The notes under the pieces were generated by a model. It did no database searches. It was not told where the DNA came from and saw only the letters and a list, made by a program, of their open reading frames with translations. From Gammaproteobacteria bacterium (lineage in GTDB: Bacteria > Pseudomonadota > Gammaproteobacteria > Steroidobacterales > Steroidobacteraceae), in contig JAQGOE010000161.1 in the NCBI GenBank assembly GCA_028293725.1, positions 1 to 32,815 of the forward strand: 32,815 nt of DNA, read 5' to 3'. Shown piece after piece: positions 16,388-24,900 of the stretch. How positions within the stretch are numbered: position 1 is the first letter of the stretch; each line of letters opens with the position of its first letter. The position numbers and the translations under genes are program-made.

Positions 16388-17920
16388 ATGCACGCGCCCA
16401 GGACTTACGTTGGTGTTCTAACCCGATACCTGCGCGGCCTTGGGATCAGCGCGCTTTGCACCGCCATCGCGTATCCGCTGTATCCGTATTTCGATCCAGT
16501 GAATATTGTCATGCTGTACTTGCTCGGCGCCACGGTGGCCGGGCTGCGTCTCGGGCGGGGTCCCGCGGCCCTCACTGCGATAGTCAACACGGCGACATTT
16601 GACTTCTTGTTCGTACCTCCGCGTTACAGTTTCTACGTGTCGGAGACGCAATATCTATTCACGCTGAGCGTGATGTTGGGAGTAGCGTTCGTCATTGCCA
16701 ACCTCATGGCAAATGGGCAGCGGCAGACTGAAGCGGCGTCGAGACGTGAGCGACGCACGGCCGTACTTTATGCGCTGAGCCGCGAGCTCGCGGGCGCGGC
16801 GGATGCGATGACGATCGCCAATATTGCGGCACGTCATGTCGCCGCGTCCCTCGAGGGGCTTGCGATCGTCCTGCTTCCGGATGAGCAGGGTAAACTGTCA
16901 CTGCAGGGTCGATCCGATCCCAATGGACCCTCGGTCGATGCCGCGGCCGCCCGGCGCGTGTTTGATCACGGCCGCGAGGAGGTTTTGGAATTAACACGGC
17001 AGTCGCCTCAGAAGCCGCTCTATCTGCGGCTCGCATGCGGCGAACACGCTCTGGGTGTGCTGATGATCCAGAGTGGCGACGGAGAGCCTCTGCAACAAGA
17101 GCAGCGGGCGCTCCTGGCCGCCCTGATCGGGCAAATCGCGCTCGCCCTGGAACGGGCACACCTCGCTGAACTCGCGGCGGCGTCGCGTGCAGCGGCCGAG
17201 CGGGCGGCGTTGCGCACTACGCTGTTGGCCTCGATCTCCCATGACCTGCGCGGCCCGTTGTCCGCGATAGCGGGAGCGGGCAGCCTGGTCGCGCAAAGCA
17301 GTGGCTCGCTGGATCGTCATCGACGCAAGACGCTCGGGCATCTCATCGAAGAGAAGGCGCGCGACATGTCCGAACTGTTGACAAACGTCCTGGAATTGAT
17401 GCGGCTGGAAACCGGCACGGGGGCATTGCGGGCCGACTGGCAATCACTGGAGGATCTGGCTGGAATCGCCGTCAGGAACATCGAGCACCGGTTTGGCGGG
17501 CGTCGCATGATTACTGACATTCCCAACGAGTTCCCGCCCGTCTTCGTCGACGGACAGCTGGCCGTGCAACTTCTCACCAACCTGTTGGAGAATGCTACGA
17601 AGCATACTCCAGCGGATACCTCGATCGCGATCCGCGCGGCTGTGCGGGACGGCAGAGCCGCTCTGACAATTGAAGATGATGGGCCGGGGTTCGGCGCGCG
17701 TAACCCGGAGGAGCTGTTCGAGAAGTTCGAGCGTGGCCAGAAAGAGAGCCATGTCAGTGGCGTTGGACTTGGGCTGGCCATCTGTCGTGCCATCGTGCAT
17801 CTGCATGGCGGGGAGATCCGCGCGAGCAATCGCGATACCAGTGGTGGAGCCCGCTTCGAGTTCACGCTTCCCCTGGGATCCGCGGCCCCGATCGAGACCG
17901 CGGAGGAAGAGATCTCATGA
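16388..17920 (+). CDS. KdpD-like sensor histidine kinase lacking the KdpD/USP N-terminal domains
   Basis: 510 residues starting at the ATG at 16388; the ribosome binding site is weak. Residues ~10-108 are the DUF4118 four-helix membrane domain typical of KdpD (YFDPVNIVMLYLLGATVAGLRLGRGPAAL, FDFLFVPPRYSFYVSE). A GAF-like region follows at ~125-260 (LYALSRELAGAADAMTIANIAARHV). The HisKA phospho-acceptor is His285 (LLASISHDLRGPLSAIAGA). The ATPase domain has LLTNLLENATKHTP (N box), IEDDGPGF (G1), LFEKFERG and GVGLGLAICRAIVHLHGG (G2). E. coli KdpD has about 400 extra N-terminal residues, including the KdpD and universal-stress domains that bind c-di-AMP in some bacteria; these are absent. The next gene overlaps the stop codon (ATGA), so the pair is coupled. 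No kdpABC is visible, so the controlled function is open. Confidence 0.88.
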   Translation: MHAPRTYVGVLTRYLRGLGISALCTAIAYPLYPYFDPVNIVMLYLLGATVAGLRLGRGPAALTAIVNTATFDFLFVPPRYSFYVSETQYLFTLSVMLGVAFVIANLMANGQRQTEAASRRERRTAVLYALSRELAGAADAMTIANIAARHVAASLEGLAIVLLPDEQGKLSLQGRSDPNGPSVDAAAARRVFDHGREEVLELTRQSPQKPLYLRLACGEHALGVLMIQSGDGEPLQQEQRALLAALIGQIALALERAHLAELAAASRAAAERAALRTTLLASISHDLRGPLSAIAGAGSLVAQSSGSLDRHRRKTLGHLIEEKARDMSELLTNVLELMRLETGTGALRADWQSLEDLAGIAVRNIEHRFGGRRMITDIPNEFPPVFVDGQLAVQLLTNLLENATKHTPADTSIAIRAAVRDGRAALTIEDDGPGFGARNPEELFEKFERGQKESHVSGVGLGLAICRAIVHLHGGEIRASNRDTSGGARFEFTLPLGSAAPIETAEEEIS

Positions 17921-18663
17921 CGCGTGCCATGCATCGTGTGCTCGTCGTGGAGGACGATCCTGCGATCCGTAAGATCGTCAGCATGTTATTCGAGACCAAC
18001 GGTTTTCGTGTGGTAACCGCCGACACTTGCGACCTCGGGGTCAGACAGGCCCAGACCTACCGGCCCGATGTGTGCATCGTCGATCTCGGGCTGCCGGACA
18101 AAGATGGCATCAACTTCATCCGCAAGGTTCGTGACTGGTCGCCGGTTGCGATTCTCGTCCTGACCGCCAGGGTCGCCGAGTTGCAGCGGCTGTCGGCGTT
18201 CGAGGCGGGCGCGGACGACTACATCATCAAACCCTTCAGCAGTCCGGAACTGCTGGCCCGGGTGCGCGCGATCATGCGCCGTATGGCGCGTAGCGACCAA
18301 CCCGGGGCGGTGTTGCGATTGGGCGATGCGCTCATCGATTTCGGCAAGCGCGTCACCCGCGGGCCGCGTAACGAGGAAGTCCATCTCACGCCTTTGGAGC
18401 ATCGCATCCTCGAATGCCTGGCGCGTCATGCCGACAGCGTGGTGACGCATACCCAGGTTATGAAGGAAGTTTGGGGCCCTCACCAGATCGACATCCGCGC
18501 GCTGCGTGTTTACGTCGCGAGTTTGCGTCGCAAGCTGGAATCCGATCCCGCCCGCCCCAAATATATTGTCACTGAGCCCGGTGTGGGTTATCGACTCGTC
18601 ACAGACTCGGAAGTCGAGGCGGCTCGACCGGACGCACGAAATCGTTTGAAACATTCTTTATGA
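17917..18663 (+). CDS. KdpE-like OmpR-family response regulator
   Basis: 248 residues. The ATG at 17917 overlaps the kinase stop as ATGA, which favours it over the ATG at 17929. The receiver domain has the acidic pair in LVVEDD (12-14), phospho-acceptor Asp56 (CIVDLGLPDKDG), Thr83 (VLTAR) and Lys105 (ADDYIIKPF). The C-terminal winged helix contains VHLTPLEHRILECLARHADSVVTHTQVMKEVWGPHQIDIRALRVYVASLRRKLESDPARPKYIVTEPGVGYRLV. The WGP and DPARP...GVGYR details are characteristic of KdpE. It should accept phosphate from the upstream kinase and bind direct repeats such as the one at 16308-16324. It has about 15 extra residues after the winged helix, with no recognised role. Confidence 0.9.
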   Translation: MTRAMHRVLVVEDDPAIRKIVSMLFETNGFRVVTADTCDLGVRQAQTYRPDVCIVDLGLPDKDGINFIRKVRDWSPVAILVLTARVAELQRLSAFEAGADDYIIKPFSSPELLARVRAIMRRMARSDQPGAVLRLGDALIDFGKRVTRGPRNEEVHLTPLEHRILECLARHADSVVTHTQVMKEVWGPHQIDIRALRVYVASLRRKLESDPARPKYIVTEPGVGYRLVTDSEVEAARPDARNRLKHSL

Positions 18664-18678
18664 AACTGGAGAAGTGTT

Positions 18679-19008
18679 ATGTCAGCGCGAGTTGTGGTTA
18701 GTGCGGCGACAATGTTTTTGCTCGCCGGTGCGGCGTATGCCGGTAGTCCCTGCGATGGGCCCTCTGATCAGCAATACCGGGAATGCGTGCGCCTGGTCGA
18801 TTCACTGCGGCCCGACAAGGCGGGGCAGGCACGCGTTTTCGCGGTAGATGGCTCGGAGTTCACGGCGGGACAGGCGCTGTGGATGCGAGGGCAGCTGCGC
18901 AAAGTGGAGCGGCTGTGCGCGAGCGCTGCCCCCGCTGATCAGGCGGAGGCCGAGCGAGTGCTGGCCGAGGTTCGCGGGCTCATTGTGTCGCGACATCGCG
19001 GCTCGTGA
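18679..19008 (+). CDS. Small secreted Cys-containing protein, unknown function
   Basis: 109 residues. The ATG at 18679 follows the KdpE-like stop by 15 bp and has GGAGAA (18668-18673) upstream, so it probably belongs to the same operon. Residues 1-21 are a clear signal peptide (VVSAATMFLLAGAAYA). The mature protein has three cysteines (Cys25, Cys36 and one in VERLCASAA) and is otherwise a helical, Ala/Glu/Arg-rich sequence (QALWMRGQLRKVERL, AEAERVLAEVRGLIV). I do not recognise the family. Its last 70 bp overlap the 3' end of the histidine kinase gene on the opposite strand, so either the kinase has a read-through tail or the two genes genuinely overlap. A periplasmic accessory role for the upstream kinase is speculation. 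Confidence 0.65.
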   Translation: MSARVVVSAATMFLLAGAAYAGSPCDGPSDQQYRECVRLVDSLRPDKAGQARVFAVDGSEFTAGQALWMRGQLRKVERLCASAAPADQAEAERVLAEVRGLIVSRHRGS

Positions 19009-20546
19009 AGTCCGGTGGGGAGACGCACGATGAGCCTGGAGCCACCTGCGTCGCCCCTTTCGGCCTTGACAGTGCCGCCATGCAATTCGACCACCATCTT
19101 CACGAAATAGAGACCGACACCGGTACCGGTAATGCCCGTGGCGTTGCTACAGCGGTAGTAGCGTTCGAACACCCGGTCGCAATCTGACTCGGGAATGCCG
19201 ATCCCCTGATCCTCAATACAGACGACGTGCGAATTGTCGATGCTGCGCGCCGTCACGTTGATGAGTGCGGCGCCCGGAGAGTATTTCACGGCGTTTGACA
19301 GGAGATTGGAGAGCACCTGGAAGAGTAGATTGGCATCACCGGCCATGTGTAGGGACTGGGTGCCAAGGTCTTCGAGAATGCGCGCATGCGGCGCGATTTC
19401 CCGCTGCAAGGCGCAAACTTCGCGCAACAGCAAGGACAGGTCGGTGGTGGCAGGATGGAAATACAACTCCAGCTCGCCGTCCATCACCCGGGCCGAATCG
19501 ATCAGGTTATGAATCAGGTGAGTCATCCGCAGAACGGTGGTGCGGATTTTCCGCGCACGCTCGGCGAGGTCGTCGGGTCCGAGGCGGTCTTTCATGGCGA
19601 TCATGCGCTGTGCGTGCGCGTCGATGATGGTGAGCGGCGTGCGGAACTCGTGGGAGGCCATGGACACGAAGTTTCGTTGCAACTGCATGAGCCGCTGCTC
19701 CTCGGCAAGCTTTTCCTGCAACATCGAGGCCTGCTGCTCGAGGGCAAGTCGGCTGGTGGCCAGCTCGATGGCGTTGTTGCGAAACACGACGACCGCGCGC
19801 GCCATTGCGCCGATTTCATCGGGCCGGTCCGTCCCATTGACCCGGATACCGGTCTCGTTGGCGGCGAGCTTGTGCATCCGGGCCACCAGGTCCAGTACGG
19901 GTCCTGAGATCGAGCCGCGTACATAGATCATCGCGCACGCCACTGCTGTCCCGGCCAGGGCTATGGTAAGCATGATGAGCCATTGCACTCGCAGGTAGAC
20001 TGCGGCCGAGCGCGAACTCGCCTCGCGCGCGCTTTCGACGTTGCTTTCATTGAGCAGGTCGAAAGTGTGGCTGGCCAGATCGTAGGCTCTTTTGGAGGTG
20101 GTGTTGTACAGGGCACGGGCGGCTTCAGGGTCGCCTGCGGCGGCCAGCATCCGGACCTGCTGCGCGACGGTCCGATATTCGCTCCACTGTGCCCAGAACT
20201 TCGAGTGAAGCGCATCCTGTGCGGCACTGCGAGGCATCCGCGCATAGGCGCTCTCGCTCTCGTGAATGTTTCGATCTAGCTCGTCGAGTTGTCGCTCACG
20301 CCCCGAGAGCTCGTTGGCGTTGGTTGCGAGCAAAATCGAAGCTTCGGCCACCCGGTGGTCTGAGGTGAGATTGTTCAAATCCCCGAGGACCCGTGTGCTC
20401 GGCAGCCAGCGGTCACGAATCTGCGAAGAGGCCGCATTAAAGTAACTCAGGCTGCCAATGTCGAACATCCCAAGCAGGATGACGAGCAGGAGCAGAAACA
20501 GGAACACCAGGGACAGCCGCAGTGAGATAGAGCGCGTCCGTTTCAT
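18939..20546 (-). CDS. Sensor histidine kinase with four-helix sensor and HAMP domain
   Basis: 535 residues. The ATG at 20546 is preserved with GGAGG five bases upstream (minus strand); the frame runs 42 codons further without support. The order is transmembrane helix 13-30, a periplasmic helical bundle (~31-186, like the four-helix MCP sensor, with LNNLTSDHRVAEASILLATN), a second transmembrane helix (~187-209), HAMP (~210-262, with P216 and DEIGAMARAVVVFRNN), a coiled coil (263-290), HisKA with His299 (FVSMASHEFRTPLTIIDAHAQRM), and an ATPase domain with LSNLLSNAVKYSP, IEDQGIGIP and GTGVGLYFVKMVVELHGG. The signal is unknown. It is divergent from the LuxR-type regulator at 20657, its probable partner. 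The last ~25 residues beyond RLIVRLPTG are unlike a kinase end and lie in the overlap with the neighbouring gene. Confidence 0.9.
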   Translation of the reverse strand: MKRTRSISLRLSLVFLFLLLLVILLGMFDIGSLSYFNAASSQIRDRWLPSTRVLGDLNNLTSDHRVAEASILLATNANELSGRERQLDELDRNIHESESAYARMPRSAAQDALHSKFWAQWSEYRTVAQQVRMLAAAGDPEAARALYNTTSKRAYDLASHTFDLLNESNVESAREASSRSAAVYLRVQWLIMLTIALAGTAVACAMIYVRGSISGPVLDLVARMHKLAANETGIRVNGTDRPDEIGAMARAVVVFRNNAIELATSRLALEQQASMLQEKLAEEQRLMQLQRNFVSMASHEFRTPLTIIDAHAQRMIAMKDRLGPDDLAERARKIRTTVLRMTHLIHNLIDSARVMDGELELYFHPATTDLSLLLREVCALQREIAPHARILEDLGTQSLHMAGDANLLFQVLSNLLSNAVKYSPGAALINVTARSIDNSHVVCIEDQGIGIPESDCDRVFERYYRCSNATGITGTGVGLYFVKMVVELHGGTVKAERGDAGGSRLIVRLPTGLHEPRCRDTMSPRTSASTRSASA

Positions 20547-20656
20547 GGGGGCCTCCGCGGTGGCCGGGCGTCCGGTGCGCGCTGCAAATATTAACCGGTT
20601 CATTACACGCCCGGTGCTAGCGTATTGACTCACGGGAGTTGCTGTCTGCGGCAGAT

Positions 20657-21262
20657 ATGAAAGCGGGTGCAAATAAAGTTCTTTGCGTCGAGGACGACCG
20701 CGAAGCGGCTGCGTTGATCGCTGAGGACCTCACCGATCGGGGCTACTGCGTCAGGCTGGCTCATGACGGCCGCGAAGGTCTCGAGGTGATGTTGGAGGAG
20801 CCCCCCGACCTGGCCCTGGTGGACATCAACATGCCCGGTATGTCCGGCTTGGAGCTGCTCGAGCGGGTGACCGCGCTGGCCCCGAGATTCGAGCGCATGC
20901 CCTTCGTGTTTCTGACCGCACTTTGCGATCGGGAAACGGAGCTTACGGCCTGGCGGCTCGGTGCCGACGATTACGTGACCAAACCAGTTGACTTCGAGGT
21001 GCTGGGGGCGTTGATCGAAGCCCGGCTGCGCCGTATTCCGCGCGTCGAGCGGCAACCTATGCGCACCGATCTCGTGCAGCGGGAGCTCGAGACACTCACC
21101 TGGGCGGCCCGAGGTAAAACCTCGGCAGAGATCGCCGAGATTCTGGGTCTGAGCAAGCGTACCGTCGACTTTCACATCGAACGGGCGCGCGGCAAGCTCG
21201 GCGTCGCCACGCGGGTGCAGGCGGTGATGAAGGCCACCTCGGGGCAGCTCATCAACCCCTGA
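20657..21262 (+). CDS. Response regulator with LuxR/FixJ-type DNA-binding domain
   Basis: 201 residues from the ATG at 20657; an in-frame TTG at 20639 is less likely. The receiver domain has VEDD (11-14), phospho-acceptor Asp56 (LALVDINMPGMSG), Thr in VFLTALCD, and Lys in ADDYVTKPVDFEVL. The C-terminal domain is a GerE/LuxR-type helix-turn-helix: RELETLTWAARGKTSAEIAEILGLSKRTVDFHIERARGKLGVATRVQAVMKA. It is divergent from the HAMP kinase with a 110-bp gap, so both are probably controlled from one shared promoter region and act as a pair. FixJ-type regulators activate sigma-70 promoters when phosphorylated. Candidate targets include the adjacent efflux operon, but no binding site was identified. 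No convincing ribosome binding site is present; the transcript may have a very short leader. Confidence 0.9.
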   Translation: MKAGANKVLCVEDDREAAALIAEDLTDRGYCVRLAHDGREGLEVMLEEPPDLALVDINMPGMSGLELLERVTALAPRFERMPFVFLTALCDRETELTAWRLGADDYVTKPVDFEVLGALIEARLRRIPRVERQPMRTDLVQRELETLTWAARGKTSAEIAEILGLSKRTVDFHIERARGKLGVATRVQAVMKATSGQLINP

Positions 21263-21278
21263 CTGGGTCGGAGGCGCG

Positions 21279-21947
21279 CTAAAACCGGCGGTGTACTGAG
21301 TTTCCATCGAGTACGCCTCGTGTGGCGTTGTGGTTTGTAACAGCGCCTCCGATGGTGACCAGTCCGGTCGGTGGCCGGCGATTCCCGGGCACTCCGTTCG
21401 ACGCGACAGACTGAGGGCCTATCACACCGCGACCTGCAGTGATGGCGCTCGGCGCGATGGGTTGAGTGGCCGACACACGGCCGCTTGCAGTGATGGCGCT
21501 TGGCGCGATGAGTTGAGTGCCCGTCATACGGCCGCTTGCGGTGTTGGGGCTCGGCGACCCTGTGCTCAACGGCGGTACTTGCGCCGAATTCGGCGAATTC
21601 CCGCTAGCGATAGGGTGGGGGCGCGCAATTGCTTTGCCGGCCATCGATGGGTGTTTCTGGCTTCCTCCATGCGCCGGAGCGCGTAATGTCGAGCGCAGCG
21701 CCTCACCGTTACTATGCACTGGGCGCTGCAGCCCCCGCGCCTGTGTTACCGATCCGGCCCTGCGTCGCGTCGTCGCCGGTGGGCGTCGCTCGGCCGCGTT
21801 GGGAGCACCGACGTCCCTCGCGTCCCTGGCATCCCTGGCGGGGACGGTGCCGTGTGGTTCGGCCGCCGCGGCAAAGGTGGCGACCGATAGGGCACAGGCG
21901 AACGCGAACGCACACGCCATCGCAACAACTTTGATCGTCATCCTCAC
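21279..21947 (-). CDS. Secreted repeat protein translationally coupled to the RND pump gene
   Basis: 222 residues. The start is taken as the GTG at 21947, which overlaps the pump stop codon (GTGA) and has GGAGAG six bases upstream inside the pump gene. ATG at 21941 is an alternative. The N-terminus is a signal peptide (TIKVVAMACAFAFACALSVATFAAAAEP). The mature part is Arg/Pro/Ser/Ala-rich, low in hydrophobic residues and probably disordered. Residues ~136-186 are three degenerate 17-residue repeats beginning TASGRMTGTQLIAPSAI. No known domain was recognised. Position as the third gene of the membrane-fusion/pump operon suggests a periplasmic role linked to efflux, for example binding the substrate, but nothing in the sequence shows this. 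A long open frame continuing upstream inside the pump gene is an antiphase shadow. Confidence 0.65.
   Translation of the reverse strand: MRMTIKVVAMACAFAFACALSVATFAAAAEPHGTVPARDARDARDVGAPNAAERRPPATTRRRAGSVTQARGLQRPVHSNGEALRSTLRAPAHGGSQKHPSMAGKAIARPHPIASGNSPNSAQVPPLSTGSPSPNTASGRMTGTQLIAPSAITASGRVSATQPIAPSAITAGRGVIGPQSVASNGVPGNRRPPTGLVTIGGAVTNHNATRGVLDGNSVHRRF
21390..21542 (-). repeat. Three 51-bp tandem repeats inside the secreted protein gene
   Basis: Three consecutive 51-bp units encode TASGRMTGTQLIAPSAI, TASGRVSATQPIAPSAI and TAGRGVIGPQSVASNGV. The first two differ at a few positions and the third is more diverged. The units preserve frame and the pattern Gly-x-x-x-x-x-Gln-x-(I/V)-Ala, so they look like an expanding protein repeat rather than non-coding DNA. 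Confidence 0.7.
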
Positions 21948-24900
21948 GAAGTACTCTCCGCGGACACTGCGGACGCTTGAGTCAACGCGTCGCTCTTGCC
22001 AACCAGGAGCAGGCGCAGCGCAGGCACGATGATCAGCAACATGATCGGCCCAATCAACATTCCGCCGACGACAACAGTCGCCAGAGGGCGTTGCACCTGG
22101 CTGCCAATCCCGTGCGACAGTGCCGCGGGAAACAGGCCGATGCAGGCCGACAGGGCAGTCATCAGCATAGGCCTCATCCTGCGCTCCGCCGCGTGATACA
22201 TCGCGTCGGGTACCGGCATGCCCTCCAGTTTGAGGGAGTTGTAATAGGTGAACATCAGAATGCCGTGCATGACCGATACGCCGAGCAGCGACACAAACCC
22301 GATTGCCGCGGAGATGCTGAAGGGCTGACCCGAAACGAATAGCGCCAGGATGCCCCCGCCGACGGCGAAAGGAATTCCAGCGAGCGCGAACAGGCTGTCC
22401 TTCAGCGAGTTGAACAGCGCGTAGAGCAGCACCAGAATCAAGAGGAGGGCGATCGGTACAACCACCGCGAGGCGCTGCTGCGCGAGCTTCAAATCCTGGA
22501 ACTCTCCCGCCCATTCGATGTGGTAGCCGAGCGGTAGCTTCAGGTTATGATCGATCTGCGTCTGAATATCGGCAACGGTGCTTCCCAGGTCCCTGCCGCG
22601 GACACTGAACTTAACGGCGATATTGCGTCTCGTGGTCTCGTGATAGATATACGAGGCCCCGGTATCCAGCGTGATGGTCGCAAGCTCGCGCAATGGAATG
22701 TAGGCGTTCGCTCCGGAGCTGGTCTGGTAACCGACTTTGATGTTGCCGACTGCTTCCACGTTGTCACGATATTGGGGGGCGAAGCGCACGGTGAGGTTGA
22801 AGGAGCGGTCCCCTTCCAGCACCTGGCTAGCGACCGCGCCGCCCATGGCGGCCTGGATCACCGTGTTGATATCACCCGAGTTTAGGCCATACCGCGCGGC
22901 CTTCTGTCGGTCGATCCTGATATTGAGGTTCGGTTGCCCGACCACGTGAAATACACCCAGGTCGGCGACGCCGCGTACGTGGGCCATCTGCGCCATCACC
23001 TGCGCGGCGAGATCCTCCAGTACATTCAGGTTCGGACCGATGATTTTGACGGAGTTCGCGCCCTTGACCCCGGAGATCGCCTCCTCGATGTTGTCCTGGA
23101 TGTTCTGCGAGAAATTGAAGCCGACACCCGGCAGTGCGGCCTGGAACTCCTGCTGCAGCTGCACGGTCAGTTTCTCCTTCGTCAGGCCCCTCGGCCAGTC
23201 ATCGAAAGACTTCAGCGGTACGAACAACTCCACGTTGGAAAAGGGAGAGGGGTCGCTTCCATTGTCCGGCCGGCCGTGCTGGGAGACCGCCGTGATCACC
23301 TCCGGATGACGTAGCAGAATTTCCCGCAGCTTGCGCGCGGTCTTGGTACCGTCGTCGAGGGTCATGCTGGGCGGGAGCGATGCGCGGATCCAGAAGTTGC
23401 CTTCCTCCAGTGCCGGCAGGAACTCGCTGCCGAGGCGGGTTCCCAGAAATCCGGTGATCACAATGAACGCCGCGCCGACCGCGACTACGAGTTTCTGATG
23501 CGCCAGCGCGTACCGCAACACGGGCGAGTAGGTGTTGCGCAACCACTGCACCACGACTGTCTCTGTCTCCTTCACACGCTCGGGGATCAAGAGGGACGCC
23601 AGAACGGGCGTCACGGTGAAAGTCGCGATCAGTGCGCCGGCGAGCGCGTAGCCGTAGGTTCGCGCCATCGGCCCGAATATCTGACCCTCCACCCCCTGCA
23701 TGGTGAACAGCGGGACGAATGCAGCTACGGTGATCGTGGCCGAGAAGAACACCGCACGGTCGACCTGCAGCACGCTCACCAGGATGAGCCGCAATCGCTC
23801 AGTCCACCCGGGCATGAACCGGGCCCCGGCGGGGTTGGACGGGTCGGCACCAAAATGCCCCTCCGAGAGGTTCTCGAGGAGAGTGCGCCGCTCGTGGGGC
23901 GTCGACTGGAAGTTGCGAAACAGGTTCTCGATGACGATCACGGCCGAATCGACAATGATGCCGAAGTCGACCGCTCCGACCGACAGGAGATTCGCCTCTT
24001 CGCCCAGTAATACCAGCAGAATGACGGAAAAGAACAACGCGAAGGGAATGTTCACCCCAACGATGATGGCGCTGCGCAGATCGCCGAGAAAGATCCACTG
24101 GATGAAGAAGACCAACAGGCAGCCAAAAATCAGGTTGTGCAGGACTGTGTGGGTCGTGACACTGACGAGGCCCGTCCTGTCGTAGTAGGGGACGATCTTT
24201 ACACCCGGTGGCAGTGAGCCGTCTTGGTTCATCGCCTCGACAGCGGCGCTGATCCGCGGGACCACGTCGTTCGTGTGATATGTCCGGCCCATAACCACGA
24301 TTGCAGTGATGGCATCGTCGTCGTGATCCCGTCCTACTATTCCCATTCTCGGCATATGGCCGACGTAACAGCGCGCCACGTCCTTGATCAGCACGGGTGT
24401 CCCGTTCACCTGTGAGAGCACGACGTTCTCGATGTCCGAGACCTTGTACCCCTTTGCCAGATCGTCCGAGCCGCCGCTGTCGATGAGACCGATGCCGCGG
24501 ATATTGATTGACTGCTGACCGACGCTGATCTCACGGCCGCCGACATTGACATTGGCGTTTGCCAGGGCCCCCAGCATCTGGGGGATCGTGATGTTGTAGG
24601 CCTGCAGCTTGCGCTGATCGGCTTCGACTTCGAATTCCTTGGTCGGGCCGCCGAAGCTGTTGACCTGAACGACACCCGGGACGGTCGATAGTCGCCGCAG
24701 CACGATCCAGTCCTGAACCGTTCTCAGGTTGGTCAGACCGAAGGACTTCGGCCCGGTGAGCTGGTAGCGATAGACCTCGCCGATGAGGCTCGACTGCTGG
24801 ATCGTGGGCTGCTGGTTGCCCGGTAGGTTCACATTCTGCTGGAAGGCCAGCGCGAGCTGGGTTTGCGCGAAGTAGAACTCCACGCCCCACTTGAACGTGA

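Noticed and set aside
21390..21542. Tandem repeats considered as a CRISPR array
   Set aside because: Units are contiguous, without unique spacers, and preserve a reading frame; they encode protein repeats.
21948..22514. Upstream extension of the secreted repeat protein frame to 411 residues
   Set aside because: The extension lies wholly inside the pump gene in another frame, whereas a GTGA-coupled start with GGAGAG and a signal peptide is present at 21947.
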